Below, one piece after another: positions 1-7,575 of a stretch of DNA of 50,694 nt; the stretch's first letter is position 1, and each line of letters begins with the position of its first letter. Origin of the DNA: Microvirga sp. 3-52 (GTDB taxonomy: Bacteria; Pseudomonadota; Alphaproteobacteria; Rhizobiales; Beijerinckiaceae); NCBI RefSeq assembly GCF_018383585.1, contig NZ_JAHAMK010000014.1:1-50694 (forward strand), given 5' to 3'. Under the pieces are notes generated by a model. The model made no database searches. It had not been told where the DNA came from and saw only the letters and a program-made list of their open reading frames with translations. A program made the translations under genes and the position numbers.

Positions 1-177
1 TACAGTCCGGATTTGAACCCGATTGAGCAGGTCTTCTCACAGATCAAAGCACATTTGCGCAAAGCCGAAGCCCGGACCGTCGAGGCGCTCTGGCGGGCCA
101 TCGGCGACATCTGTGATCTCGTCGAGCCCGAGGCATGCCGTAACTACTTCACCGCAGCCGGATACGGATTCGTCTGA
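1..177 (+). mobile_element. IS630-family transposase, C-terminal fragment cut by window edge
   Basis: The frame is open from base 1 and ends at TGA 175-177, giving 58 residues. It begins with [16 protein letters not shown], the block around the last acidic residue of the DDE catalytic triad in IS630/Tc1-type transposases (E in NPIE). The C-terminus AGYGFV is typical of the family. The rest of the gene lies outside the window, so whether it is intact cannot be judged. The right end may be near 190, where GAGCACCGG on the minus strand abuts a TA dinucleotide (IS630 elements target TA). The other end is not available to confirm an inverted repeat. Confidence 0.8.
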
Positions 178-213
178 ATGACCGGTGCTCTAGTTTGAGC
201 CGGAATGCAGGCG

Positions 214-240
214 AAGAAAAAGGGCCGCCGAAGCGGCCCT
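214..240 (-). terminator. Rho-independent terminator
   Basis: AGGGCCGC and GCGGCCCT (221-240) form an 8-bp stem with a 4-nt loop. On the minus strand the stem is followed by TTTTTC. It lies about 145 bp downstream of the DUF1232 gene, across an AT-rich stretch (about 255-375) that holds no recognisable gene. It may also insulate that gene from the transposase. Confidence 0.6.
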
Positions 241-385
241 AAGGTGGTCATGAAAAGCTTATTCGTCTTTAAAAGTCAGAGGAAACGAAATAACTTTTTT
301 GCGAACGAGATATCTCTACGATATTTATAATAACATTTCAATAAGTCAATATTCTTCCTGCTGAATATAATCCTAGCGTCCACGG

Positions 386-772
386 TTATCCTGCAACGGA
401 CGCCTCCTTCAGAGCATTCCGCGCCTTTTCCTTGTGCTCTTCCGTAATGGAACCAGCCACCTGGGTGATGGCTGCAGCGAGTACGGCTGCGTCATCGGCA
501 AAGCCAAACAAAGGTAGAAGATCGGTGATCGCATCGGTCGGAAACACGAAATAGGCAATCGCACCGAAGAGAATCAGCTTGACGCGGCTCGGCGTCGAAG
601 GGTCCGTGGCGCAGAAGAAGGCAGCCACGAGGTCTTCGGCAAAGGGAATCTTGCCGGCAACTCGCTTCAGCTTGTCCCAGAACCGACGCTTCAGGCCCTC
701 TTCGTCACGGGTCTCCCTGCGTATGGCCTCCATCTCGGCCCTGGTAAAAGGCTTCGTGAAGGGTTCGCTCAT
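386..772 (-). CDS. DUF1232 (YkvA-like) protein
   Basis: This is a 128-residue protein. Residues 62-98 carry the DUF1232 signature: a hydrophobic segment followed by the pattern YFVFPTDAITDLLP and then GFADD. The family consists of small, probably membrane-associated proteins without a known biochemical role. I place the start at the ATG at 772 (MSEPF) because GGAAGGAG lies 8 nt upstream. An ATG six codons further out at 790 lacks a comparable ribosome binding site. The N-terminal 60 residues are charged and helical in character. The gene stands alone and is divergent from the SDR gene, with about 80 bp between the starts. Confidence 0.85.
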   Translation of the reverse strand: MSEPFTKPFTRAEMEAIRRETRDEEGLKRRFWDKLKRVAGKIPFAEDLVAAFFCATDPSTPSRVKLILFGAIAYFVFPTDAITDLLPLFGFADDAAVLAAAITQVAGSITEEHKEKARNALKEASVAG

Positions 773-852
773 GCAATCTGCTCCTTCCATGGTCTGCGTT
801 CCCGTCCCGTCGAGGATAGCTTAAGACGTCTCCGGAAAGTGGGAGAAAAGCG

Positions 853-1638
853 ATGAAGCTCGACAAAATGATGGCAGCGATCGTCACCGGAGGAGCCTCG
901 GGCCTCGGCGAGGCGACGGCGCGCATGCTCGCCTCCGGCGGCGCGAAGGTCGCCATCCTCGATATGAACGCCGAGCGCGGCGAGGTGGTTGCGCGGGAAA
1001 TCGGTGCAGTGTTCTGCAAGGCCGACGTCACGGACGAGGGTTCGATCGATTCGGCGCTTGCCACGGCCCGCGCGGCCAACGGCATCGAACGCATCCTCGT
1101 CAACTGCGCCGGCATCGCGCCGGGCAAGCGCACGGTCTCCAAGAAACGCGAAACAGGCGAACTGATCCCCCACGACGTGGCAAGCTTCCGCCGCGCGGTC
1201 GAAATCAACCTGATCGGCACCTATGCCATGATCGCGAAATGCGCCACGGCCATGGCCGGGCTCGATCCGGTGACGCCTGACGGCGGGCGCGGCGTCATCG
1301 TCAACACCTCATCGGTGGCCGCGCAGGACGGGCAGATCGGACAGGCGGCCTATGCCGCCTCCAAGGGCGGCGTGCTGGGCCTGACGCTTCCCGTTGCCCG
1401 CGACCTGTCCGGCTTCGGCATCCGCGTGATGACGATCATGCCCGGCCTGTTCCACACGCCGCTCTTCGAGGGGATCGCGGAGGATTACCGCAAGGCGCTC
1501 GAAGCCAATGTGCCGTTCCCCTCGCGCCTCGGCCGTCCGGAGGAATATGCCACGCTGGTGAAAGCGATCATCGAGAACGACATGCTCAACGGCGAAGGCA
1601 TCCGCCTCGACGGCGCGTTGCGAATGCAGCCGAAATAG
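853..1638 (+). CDS. SDR family oxidoreductase, HSD10-like 3-hydroxyacyl-CoA dehydrogenase type
   Basis: This 261-residue classical short-chain dehydrogenase has the Rossmann motif TGGASGLG at 12-19, NCAG at 84-87, catalytic Ser154 in NTSSVAA, Tyr167 and Lys171 in YAASK. The blocks GQAAYAASKGGVLGLTLPVA and IRVMTIMPGLFHTPL closely follow the type II 3-hydroxyacyl-CoA dehydrogenase (HSD17B10) subgroup. NAD-dependent oxidation of 3-hydroxyacyl-CoA or a related alcohol is therefore likely, but the substrate is inferred. GGGAGA lies a few bases before the ATG. It is monocistronic and converges on the GFA gene, with only 7 bp between the stops. Confidence 0.88.
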   Translation: MKLDKMMAAIVTGGASGLGEATARMLASGGAKVAILDMNAERGEVVAREIGAVFCKADVTDEGSIDSALATARAANGIERILVNCAGIAPGKRTVSKKRETGELIPHDVASFRRAVEINLIGTYAMIAKCATAMAGLDPVTPDGGRGVIVNTSSVAAQDGQIGQAAYAASKGGVLGLTLPVARDLSGFGIRVMTIMPGLFHTPLFEGIAEDYRKALEANVPFPSRLGRPEEYATLVKAIIENDMLNGEGIRLDGALRMQPK

Positions 1639-1645
1639 GAGGCGC

Positions 1646-2050
1646 TTACGATCCTTTGCCCCGGTTCTCGGGATAGCTCTCGAGATCGGGTGTGCAGAGC
1701 CAGGATTCGCGGCGCTTGGCCCAGGCCTCGTAGGTCGGGGAGAAAAGATTCGGCTCATCGAAGGCGCCGAGCTTGATCTCGATCTCGGTGTCGGAATCCC
1801 GGTCGAACACCTGCGAGCCGCAAGTCGGGCAGAAGCAGCGCTCGGATTCCGGCGTGGCGGACCAGCCCCGAAAGTCGCCCGAGATCGTCACCTGATCGAG
1901 GGCGAAGATCACGTAGGCGTTGAAGGGACCGCCGCTGATCTTGCGGCAGGTCATGCAATGGCAGAGCCCCACGCGCTTCGGCTCGCCCCGGGCCTCGAAG
2001 GTCAGCTGCCCGCAGGCACAGCCGCCCGTGCGGATGGGTGCTCCCGCCAC
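1646..2050 (-). CDS. GFA family protein (glutathione-dependent formaldehyde-activating enzyme-like)
   Basis: The protein has 134 residues and zinc-ligand cysteines in the family arrangement: CACG near residue 11, CHCMTC near 31 and CFCPTCG near 72. GFA proteins adopt the Mss4-like fold; a few bind S-hydroxymethylglutathione, but most are uncharacterised, so formaldehyde chemistry should not be assumed. The start is a GTG at 2048-2050. Its Shine-Dalgarno GAGGTGA contains the TGA stop of the upstream phhB gene, 4 nt away, so the two are probably translationally coupled. Confidence 0.85.
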   Translation of the reverse strand: MAGAPIRTGGCACGQLTFEARGEPKRVGLCHCMTCRKISGGPFNAYVIFALDQVTISGDFRGWSATPESERCFCPTCGSQVFDRDSDTEIEIKLGAFDEPNLFSPTYEAWAKRRESWLCTPDLESYPENRGKGS

Positions 2051-2054
2051 GACT

Positions 2055-2357
2055 TCACCTCTTCGCCAGGCCCGCCGCCATCTGGTCCATGCGCTGGGCC
2101 AGTTCGATGTCGCGGCGCGTCAGGCCCTTGGCGTCATGGGTGGCGAGGGTCACCTCGACCTTGTTGTAGGTGTTCGCCCATTCGGGATGGTGGTTCATGG
2201 CCTCGGCCGCGAGCGCGACGCGGGTCATCCAGCCGAAGGCCGCGTTGAAATCGTCGAAGACGAAGCGCTTGTGGATGGCGTCGCGGCCTTCGACGAGCGC
2301 CCAGCCATCGAGGGCGGGCAGGAGTTCGGAACGTTCGGATTCGGTCAGGCGGGGCAT
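2055..2357 (-). CDS. phhB: 4a-hydroxytetrahydrobiopterin dehydratase (pterin-4a-carbinolamine dehydratase)
   Basis: This 100-residue protein is full length for the family. It dehydrates 4a-hydroxytetrahydrobiopterin to recycle the pterin cofactor of aromatic amino acid hydroxylases. The active-site block NHHPEW (55-60), with its paired histidines, is followed by [13 protein letters not shown] containing the third histidine (74). No phenylalanine hydroxylase gene lies in the window, so the enzyme's partner here is unknown. The gene sits 67 bp downstream of the YeiH exporter and couples to the GFA gene, which suggests a three-gene minus-strand transcript. Confidence 0.93.
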   Translation of the reverse strand: MPRLTESERSELLPALDGWALVEGRDAIHKRFVFDDFNAAFGWMTRVALAAEAMNHHPEWANTYNKVEVTLATHDAKGLTRRDIELAQRMDQMAAGLAKR

Positions 2358-2424
2358 GAGCGCATTTCATCGTGAGGAGGAGACCTGCCTTAGTGATGAA
2401 GCGCAGGGGCGATGTTTCAAGGCC

Positions 2425-3441
2425 TCATGCGATGTTGAGGAGCCGAATGAGGCTCAAGCTGATCGCGATCAGCACCAGGAGCGAGAGCGTCACGGCGAGC
2501 GTCACCCGCGCGCCGACGCTTTTGAGAACCTTGAGATCGACGCCGAGGCCCAGTGCCGCCATGGAGATGATGGTCAGGAGCGTCGCCGCCGGAACGATGA
2601 TCTGCAGGATCGCATCGGGAATGACGCCGAGCGAGCGCAGCACTGCGAGGCCCAGGAAGCCGACGATGAACCAGGGCACGAGGCGGTTCCAGGACAGGCT
2701 CGGCTTCGCGTCTTTCGTGCTGCGGCCTGCGACGAGCGACAGCGTGATCACTACCGGCCCCAGCATCAGCACGCGCACGAGCTTCACCAGGGTGCCGAGC
2801 TGCGTGCTGACGAGGCTCACCGGCACGGTGGCGGCCAGAACCTGAGGCACCGCATAGACCGTGAGCCCCGCGAGTACGCCGTATTGCGTCATCGACAGGC
2901 CGAGGAGCGGCACCAGCAGGGGCAGGGCGAGCACGACGATCACGCCGAGAATGGCCGTGAACGCAATGGAGGAAGCCACGTCCTCCGGCTTGGCCCCGAT
3001 GACCGGCGCCACGGCGGCAATCGCCGAGTTGCCGCAGATCGAGTTGCCGCAGGCGATCAACACCGCCATGCGCTTCGGCAGCCCGAGCCATCGACCGAGC
3101 CCGTAGCTCGCCCCGATGGCCAACACCACCACGACGGCAATGCCGATGATGAGGCTAAGTCCCGCATCGAGAACCGCCTGAAAGCTGATCGAGGCCCCCA
3201 AAAGCATGACGGCGACCTCGAGCAGGGTCCGGGCGGAAAAGCCGATCCCGGGAACCCAGCGCCTGTCCGGCGTCCATAGGGTCCTGACGATAGTGCCGAG
3301 CAGGATCGCGATGACGAGCGCCTCCAGCCATGGCCGACCGGCCCAGTGCTCCTCGACCCATTGCAGCCCCATCGCCGCAAGCGCGATCGCCGCGCACAGG
3401 GCTATGCCGGGCGCCAACTGCGCGATGCGGTTGCGGATCAT
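2425..3441 (-). CDS. YeiH/UPF0324 family putative sulfate exporter
   Basis: This polytopic membrane protein has 338 residues and about ten hydrophobic segments. It contains the hallmark stretch ACGNSICGNSAIAAVAPVIGA in the middle of the chain, which identifies the UPF0324/PSE family (E. coli YeiH). Some family members are linked to sulfate or sulfonate export, but the substrate here is inferred. I prefer the ATG at 3441 (MIRNRIAQL). The frame could be extended to a TTG at 3486, but that adds an acidic PEPEPEAE tail without a clear binding site. Repeat sequence lies upstream (3518-3653). Confidence 0.88.
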   Translation of the reverse strand: MIRNRIAQLAPGIALCAAIALAAMGLQWVEEHWAGRPWLEALVIAILLGTIVRTLWTPDRRWVPGIGFSARTLLEVAVMLLGASISFQAVLDAGLSLIIGIAVVVVLAIGASYGLGRWLGLPKRMAVLIACGNSICGNSAIAAVAPVIGAKPEDVASSIAFTAILGVIVVLALPLLVPLLGLSMTQYGVLAGLTVYAVPQVLAATVPVSLVSTQLGTLVKLVRVLMLGPVVITLSLVAGRSTKDAKPSLSWNRLVPWFIVGFLGLAVLRSLGVIPDAILQIIVPAATLLTIISMAALGLGVDLKVLKSVGARVTLAVTLSLLVLIAISLSLIRLLNIA

Positions 3442-3517
3442 GGAAAGTCGTTCTGCTTCGGGCTCTGGCTCCGGGGCTAGTCCCAAGGCCGGCAGGATGC
3501 AAGCGCGAAACTCACCT

Positions 3518-3557
3518 TGTCATCCCCGGCGGCCGCTGGCCGGGAAGGAATCTGACC
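3518..3557. repeat. Fragment of a GTCATCCCCGGC-type intergenic repeat
   Basis: GTCATCCCCGGC followed by GGCCGGGAAGGAATC resembles the left part of the fuller copies at 37884-37982 and 38891-38989. This copy stops before the right arm and abuts the cloverleaf-like repeat at 3565. Confidence 0.5.
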
Positions 3558-3564
3558 CTCTCCA

Positions 3565-3653
3565 CGTCATCACCGGCCTCGTGCCGGTGATCCCGATTGT
3601 CTGAGGTGCAGCGCTCTTCCAACCGGGATGGCCGGGACAAGCCCGGCCATGAC
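3565..3653. repeat. Cloverleaf-like palindromic repeat, copy 1 (forward)
   Basis: The ends are CGTCAT and ATGAC. Inside lie arm A (CACCGGC/GCCGGTG), the single strand ATCCCGAT, a GCAGCGCTCTTCC linker, and arm C (GGCCGGG/CCCGGCC). Arm B is degenerate here. It lies 33 bp past the stop of the histidine phosphatase gene and upstream of the YeiH gene. Confidence 0.8.
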
Positions 3654-3685
3654 TCTGAGGATGACACTGGGGTTTCGGTCTTTCC

Positions 3686-4276
3686 TCAATCCGCAAACCC
3701 GTCCTCGATGGCGCGCCAATCCTGCGTCAGCGTGAACGAATCACGGTCGATGACGATGAAGCAGCCGCCGCCGGGATGTTGTGGGCGGCTTTCCTTGCCG
3801 ATCTCCACCTTCTGCAGATGGGCCGTGAGCAGGCATCCGACGGCGCCGTGAGAGACCACGACGATGTCGCCGGTGGTCTCGTCCTCGCGCAGGATCCGGC
3901 CGACGGCATTCACGATACGCGTCTGCGCGTCGACGGCGCGCTCCCAGCCGCGGATGCTCTCATGCGGGTGGCCGAAGAACTCGCGCACCACGTCCCAGAA
4001 TTCCGGCGGTGCGATGTAGCCCGTAGCGGAACGGTCGTTCTCGCCCAGATCCTCGTCGGTACGATAGGACAGGCCGAGGCGCTCCGCCACGATGGCGGCG
4101 CCGTCCATGGCCTTGCGTTCGGTGCTGGCATGGATTGCGGACACGTCCCTGCCGGCGAGCAGCCCGGCGAAACGCTCCATGCGGGCGCGCCCGGTGGCGT
4201 TCAGGGGCCATTCGGGAATGGGCTGGTCGGGGTCGATGACCACTTCGGGATGGGTGATGAAGACGAGGGAAGCCAT
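3686..4276 (-). CDS. Histidine phosphatase family protein with altered RHG motif
   Basis: This 196-residue protein has the phosphoglycerate-mutase-like fold pattern: strand plus His at residue 9, STERK near 51-55, GENDRS near 79, and the second histidine at 143 in VVSHGAVG. The usual Arg-His-Gly at the phosphohistidine site reads Thr-His-Pro (8-10), so the His is kept but the phosphate-binding Arg is lost. Activity or substrate may therefore differ from typical members. I chose the ATG at 4276; a GTG at 4300 is possible but less convincing. The neighbour upstream is thpR, 37 bp away on the same strand. Confidence 0.8.
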   Translation of the reverse strand: MASLVFITHPEVVIDPDQPIPEWPLNATGRARMERFAGLLAGRDVSAIHASTERKAMDGAAIVAERLGLSYRTDEDLGENDRSATGYIAPPEFWDVVREFFGHPHESIRGWERAVDAQTRIVNAVGRILREDETTGDIVVVSHGAVGCLLTAHLQKVEIGKESRPQHPGGGCFIVIDRDSFTLTQDWRAIEDGFAD

Positions 4277-4312
4277 GGGCGCGATGTAACCTGCCCACAC
4301 CCATGCGTCGAG

Positions 4313-4849
4313 CTAGCTCAACGGATAAGCCGCCTCGATGACGTAAGGTCCGCCGCCCACGGAGTTCCGGGAGGAGTACAAGACGAAGCGATCGGCCGTG
4401 AAGTTCAGTTTTTCGAAATGACCTCGAGTCGCGATGTAGTCTGCGACGTCGATGGGCGAGACGTTGCGCAGGCGCGCCAGGGTCACATGCGGCGTGAACT
4501 TGCGCGTCTCCGGGGGCAGGCCGACTTGGCGCAGAAGGCGTTCCTGCTCCGCCTGCAACTCGTTCAACGCGCCGTTGCCGGAGGTGCGGGCGAAGACGGC
4601 GCGGGGCTTGCCGCCGCCGAAGGTGTCGAGTCCGTCGATGGTGATGGTGAGAGGAGCGCGTTGGCGCCTCTCGCCGAGGATCGAAGTGACGTCATCGGCC
4701 ATGCGCTCGTCGATATCGCCGATGAAGCGCAGGGTCAGGTGATAATTTTCCGGATCGATCCAGCGCGCTCCGGGAAGGCCGCCGCGGAACGTCGACAGGG
4801 CCAGGGCGATCTCGGGGGGGATCTCGATGCCGGTGAACAGGCGGGGCAT
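4313..4849 (-). CDS. thpR: RNA 2',3'-cyclic phosphodiesterase
   Basis: This 178-residue member of the 2H phosphoesterase superfamily carries both signature tetrapeptides: HLTL at 37-40 and HVTL at 121-124. The spacing and the flanking words YHLTLRFIG and FTPHVTLARL match bacterial ThpR/LigT enzymes. These hydrolyse 2',3'-cyclic phosphates and can ligate tRNA halves in vitro. The start ATG at 4849 directly precedes PRLFTGIEIP, the usual N-terminal strand. A cloverleaf-like repeat begins about 80 bp upstream. Confidence 0.93.
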   Translation of the reverse strand: MPRLFTGIEIPPEIALALSTFRGGLPGARWIDPENYHLTLRFIGDIDERMADDVTSILGERRQRAPLTITIDGLDTFGGGKPRAVFARTSGNGALNELQAEQERLLRQVGLPPETRKFTPHVTLARLRNVSPIDVADYIATRGHFEKLNFTADRFVLYSSRNSVGGGPYVIEAAYPLS

Positions 4850-4926
4850 GTGGCACCTCCCGAGGCTTGCTGGTGCGAGTCAGACGATTGGTGAGAGGGT
4901 TTGTTCCCCGTGGCAGGAGCCCCCCT

Positions 4927-5018
4927 ACGTCATCACCGGCCTTGTGCCGGTGATCCCGATGCGAGTGGCGCCGCGCTTCACAGGATCGGGATGGCCGGGA
5001 CAAGCCCGGCCATGACGT
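4927..5018. repeat. Cloverleaf-like palindromic repeat, copy 2 (forward, best-formed)
   Basis: This is the cleanest copy. The closing stem is ACGTCAT/ATGACGT. Arm A is CACCGGC-CTTGT-GCCGGTG. Arm B is ATCCCGAT paired with ATCGGGAT across a 24-nt loop containing GCGCCGCGC. Arm C is GGCCGGG-ACAAG-CCCGGCC. It lies 10 bp past the stop of tas. Confidence 0.9.
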
Positions 5019-5027
5019 GAGAGGAGA

Positions 5028-6071
5028 CTATGGGCACGGATTGCAGTGCTCGACATGGATCGCGTTGATGCGCTCCTCCAGCTCCGGCGTGATCGTCACG
5101 TCGATCGACGCGATATCCGTCTTCAGCTGCTCCATGGAGGTCGCGCCAATGATGTTCGACGTGAGGAAGGGGCGGGAATTGACTAAGGCCAGCGCCATCT
5201 GGGCCGGATCCAGGCCGAATTCCTTCGCGAGCGCGATGTATTTGCGGATGGCGGCCTCGGCGGTCGGGTTCTCGTAGCGCTGGCCGCGGCTGAACAGGGT
5301 CGTGCGCGCTCCAGCCGGGCGGGCACCGTCGAGGTACTTGCCTGTCAGATACCCTTGCGCCAGCGGCGAGTAGGCGAGCAGGCTGACATTCTCGTGCATG
5401 GTGACCTCCGCCAGCGCGACCTCATAGGTGCGGTTGAGGAGGTTGTAGGCGTTCTGCACCGACTGCACGCGGGCCTGGCCCTTGGCGTCCGCATGCTTGA
5501 GGAAGGTCATGGTGCCCCAGGCGCTCTCGTTGGAGAGGCCGAAATGGCGGATCTTTCCGGCCTTCACCAGGTCTGTCATGATCTCGACCGTCTCGGCAAT
5601 GGGGTGTGATTGTCCTTCCTGATGACGGAAGATCGTCGGGTTCGAGCCCCAGGGCATGGGGCGGTCGGGCCAGTGAATCTGGTAGAGGTCGATATAGTCG
5701 GTCTGGAGCCGCTTCAGGCTCTTGTTCACCGCTTCCTCGATCTGGGCGCGCGAAAGCTCACCCTTGGAGCCGTCGTCCCTAAACCAGGTGCTGTCGGAGC
5801 GGCCGATCACCTTCGTGGCGAGGACCACCTTGTCACGGCTGCCCCGCGCCTTGAACCAGGAGCCGATGATCCGCTCGGTGGATCCTTGCGTCTCCGGGCG
5901 GGGTGGGATCGAGTAAAGCTCGGCCGTGTCGAAGAAGTTGATGCCCTTGTCGAGGGCATAATCCATCTGCGCATGGCCGTCCGCCTCGGTGTTCTGCTGG
6001 CCCCAGGTCATGGTGCCGAGGCAGATGAGGCTGACATTGAGGTCCGTGCGGCCGAGGCAGCGATATTCCAT
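5028..6071 (-). CDS. tas: NADP(H)-dependent aldo/keto reductase (Tas-like)
   Basis: This 347-residue protein is full length for the Tas group of aldo-keto reductases. The catalytic tetrad is visible: Asp48, Tyr53 (FFDTAELYS), Lys87 (LATKVIG) and His133 (QIHWPDRP). The segments GTMTWGQQNTEADGHAQMDYA and YSIPPRPETQGSTE follow E. coli Tas closely, which supports the symbol. The physiological substrate is not known. The start at 6071 (MEYRCLGRTDL) is the conserved N-terminus. The gene is on the same strand as tesA, whose stop is 63 bp upstream. Confidence 0.92.
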   Translation of the reverse strand: MEYRCLGRTDLNVSLICLGTMTWGQQNTEADGHAQMDYALDKGINFFDTAELYSIPPRPETQGSTERIIGSWFKARGSRDKVVLATKVIGRSDSTWFRDDGSKGELSRAQIEEAVNKSLKRLQTDYIDLYQIHWPDRPMPWGSNPTIFRHQEGQSHPIAETVEIMTDLVKAGKIRHFGLSNESAWGTMTFLKHADAKGQARVQSVQNAYNLLNRTYEVALAEVTMHENVSLLAYSPLAQGYLTGKYLDGARPAGARTTLFSRGQRYENPTAEAAIRKYIALAKEFGLDPAQMALALVNSRPFLTSNIIGATSMEQLKTDIASIDVTITPELEERINAIHVEHCNPCP

Positions 6072-6134
6072 GGGTAAGCTCCTCGCGGGGACATGATCCG
6101 CCGCGTTCAGGCAAGAATGAGGCGCTGAAGACGA

Positions 6135-6797
6135 TCAGCGCTGGGAAAGACGGGCGAGAAAGCTCTCGACGCTGGGCAGGATGCGCTCGACGATGATCTC
6201 GACGCCCTTGGCTGTCGGGTGCAGGCCATCGGGCAGGTTGAGGGACCGGTCGCCGGCGACGCCATCCAGGAAGAAGGGATAGAGCACAAGGTCGTGCTTC
6301 TTCGCAATGTCCGGATAGATGCTGTCGAATTTCTGCACATAATCCGGGCCGAGATTGCGCGAGGCGTACATGCCCGCGAGCAGGACCGGAATGTTGCGGC
6401 TTTTCAGGCGCTCGACGATGGCCTCGATGTTCCTGCGGGTTCCGGCCGGGTCGAGGCCACGCAGCATGTCGTTGGCGCCGAGTTCCAGGATCACCCCGTC
6501 GGTGCCGTCGGGCACGGACCAGTCGAGCCGGTCGAGGCCGCCGGAGGAGGTGTCGCCGGAGACGCCCGCATTGGCGACCTCCACCTTGTAGCCCTTGGCC
6601 TTGAGGGCACGTTCCAGCGCCACCGGAAAAGCGGCCTCCTGCGGCAGGTTGTAACCGGCGCTCAGGCTGTCGCCCAGTGCGACGAGGCGAATCGATTTGC
6701 TTTGAGCGTGAGCTGCGGGGAGGGGGGCGACCATGGCGGCAAGGGCCGCCGCACACGCAAAAATGATCGTCATGAATGGGCCGGATTGGCGCTTCAT
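6135..6797 (-). CDS. tesA: Periplasmic SGNH esterase / lysophospholipase TesA-like (arylesterase)
   Basis: This 220-residue secreted enzyme has a signal peptide at residues 1-31 (MKR, hydrophobic core, cleavage after AHA). The SGNH blocks are GDSLSAGY at 42-49 (nucleophile Ser44), a Gly near 79, GAND at 107-110, and DGLHP with Asp190 and His193. It should hydrolyse thioesters, aryl esters or lysophospholipids in the periplasm. I chose the ATG at 6797 because GGGAAG precedes it; the upstream in-frame ATG at 6812 is part of that binding site. It is divergent from ybbA with 66 bp between starts, the same arrangement as E. coli tesA/ybbAP. Confidence 0.9.
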   Translation of the reverse strand: MKRQSGPFMTIIFACAAALAAMVAPLPAAHAQSKSIRLVALGDSLSAGYNLPQEAAFPVALERALKAKGYKVEVANAGVSGDTSSGGLDRLDWSVPDGTDGVILELGANDMLRGLDPAGTRRNIEAIVERLKSRNIPVLLAGMYASRNLGPDYVQKFDSIYPDIAKKHDLVLYPFFLDGVAGDRSLNLPDGLHPTAKGVEIIVERILPSVESFLARLSQR

Positions 6798-6863
6798 CGA
6801 TAGGCTTCCCATGTCTACCGGACTAGAACCGGGTAACTTCCAAGTTTCCAACACATCGGGTGA

Positions 6864-7562
6864 ATGGGTATGCAGGACAAGGCCATCGCGCTGCACGATG
6901 TCGATTTGAGCCTCGGGCGCGGGGCCGCACGGGTGCATATCCTCAAGGGAATTTCTCTCGAAGTCGACAAGGGCGAGGCGGTGGGCCTGATCGGCCCTTC
7001 GGGCTCGGGCAAGTCGACCCTGCTCATGACCATGGCCGGTCTCGAGCGGCCCGATTCGGGGAAGGTAATCGTCGACGGCACCGACCTGTCGGGCCTGGAC
7101 GAGGATGCGCTGGCCCGTTTCCGCGGCCGGCGGATCGGCATCGTGTTCCAGTCCTTCCATCTGGTTCCCACCATGACGGCGCTGGAGAACGTGGCACTTC
7201 CGCTGGAACTCGCCGGCGAAAGCAATGCCTTCGAGCGGGCCGAGGCGGAATTGCAGGCGGTCGGCCTGGGCCATCGCCTTCATCATTACCCGGCGCAGCT
7301 TTCGGGCGGCGAGCAGCAGCGCGTGGCGATTGCCCGCGCCATCGTGCCCAATCCTGCCATTCTCGTTGCGGACGAACCCACCGGCAATCTCGACGAGAAC
7401 ACGGGCGGGTCCATCATCGATCTGCTCTTCGCCTTGAAGCGCGACCGGGGTGCGACCCTCGTTCTCGTGACCCACGATCTCAATCTCGCCCGCCTCTGCG
7501 ACCGCATGGTGCGTCTGCGCTCGGGGCAGGTGGAGGCCGGCGCGGCCTCGGTCGTGGCGTAA
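6864..7562 (+). CDS. ybbA: ABC transporter ATP-binding protein (YbbA/LolD-like)
   Basis: This 232-residue nucleotide-binding subunit has Walker A GPSGSGKST (44-52), Q-loop Gln96, signature LSGGEQQR (146-153), Walker B ILVADE (166-171) and H-loop His204. It belongs to the MacB/LolD/YbbA branch that energises FtsX-type permeases. Its partner is the permease starting 13 bp downstream. Context (tesA divergent, YbbP-type permease) points to YbbA rather than LolD. The exported or extracted substrate is unknown. The start is ATG at 6864; a second ATG two codons later is equally possible. Confidence 0.92.
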   Translation: MGMQDKAIALHDVDLSLGRGAARVHILKGISLEVDKGEAVGLIGPSGSGKSTLLMTMAGLERPDSGKVIVDGTDLSGLDEDALARFRGRRIGIVFQSFHLVPTMTALENVALPLELAGESNAFERAEAELQAVGLGHRLHHYPAQLSGGEQQRVAIARAIVPNPAILVADEPTGNLDENTGGSIIDLLFALKRDRGATLVLVTHDLNLARLCDRMVRLRSGQVEAGAASVVA

Positions 7563-7575
7563 GGGGGCAAAGGTC

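Noticed and set aside
1..190. Complete insertion sequence or genomic island at the left edge
   Set aside because: Only the transposase tail is in the window, and neither both ends nor a target duplication can be seen.
1646..2050. True glutathione-dependent formaldehyde detoxification enzyme
   Set aside because: Only the family fold and cysteines are visible; there is no adjacent formaldehyde dehydrogenase or other formaldehyde gene.
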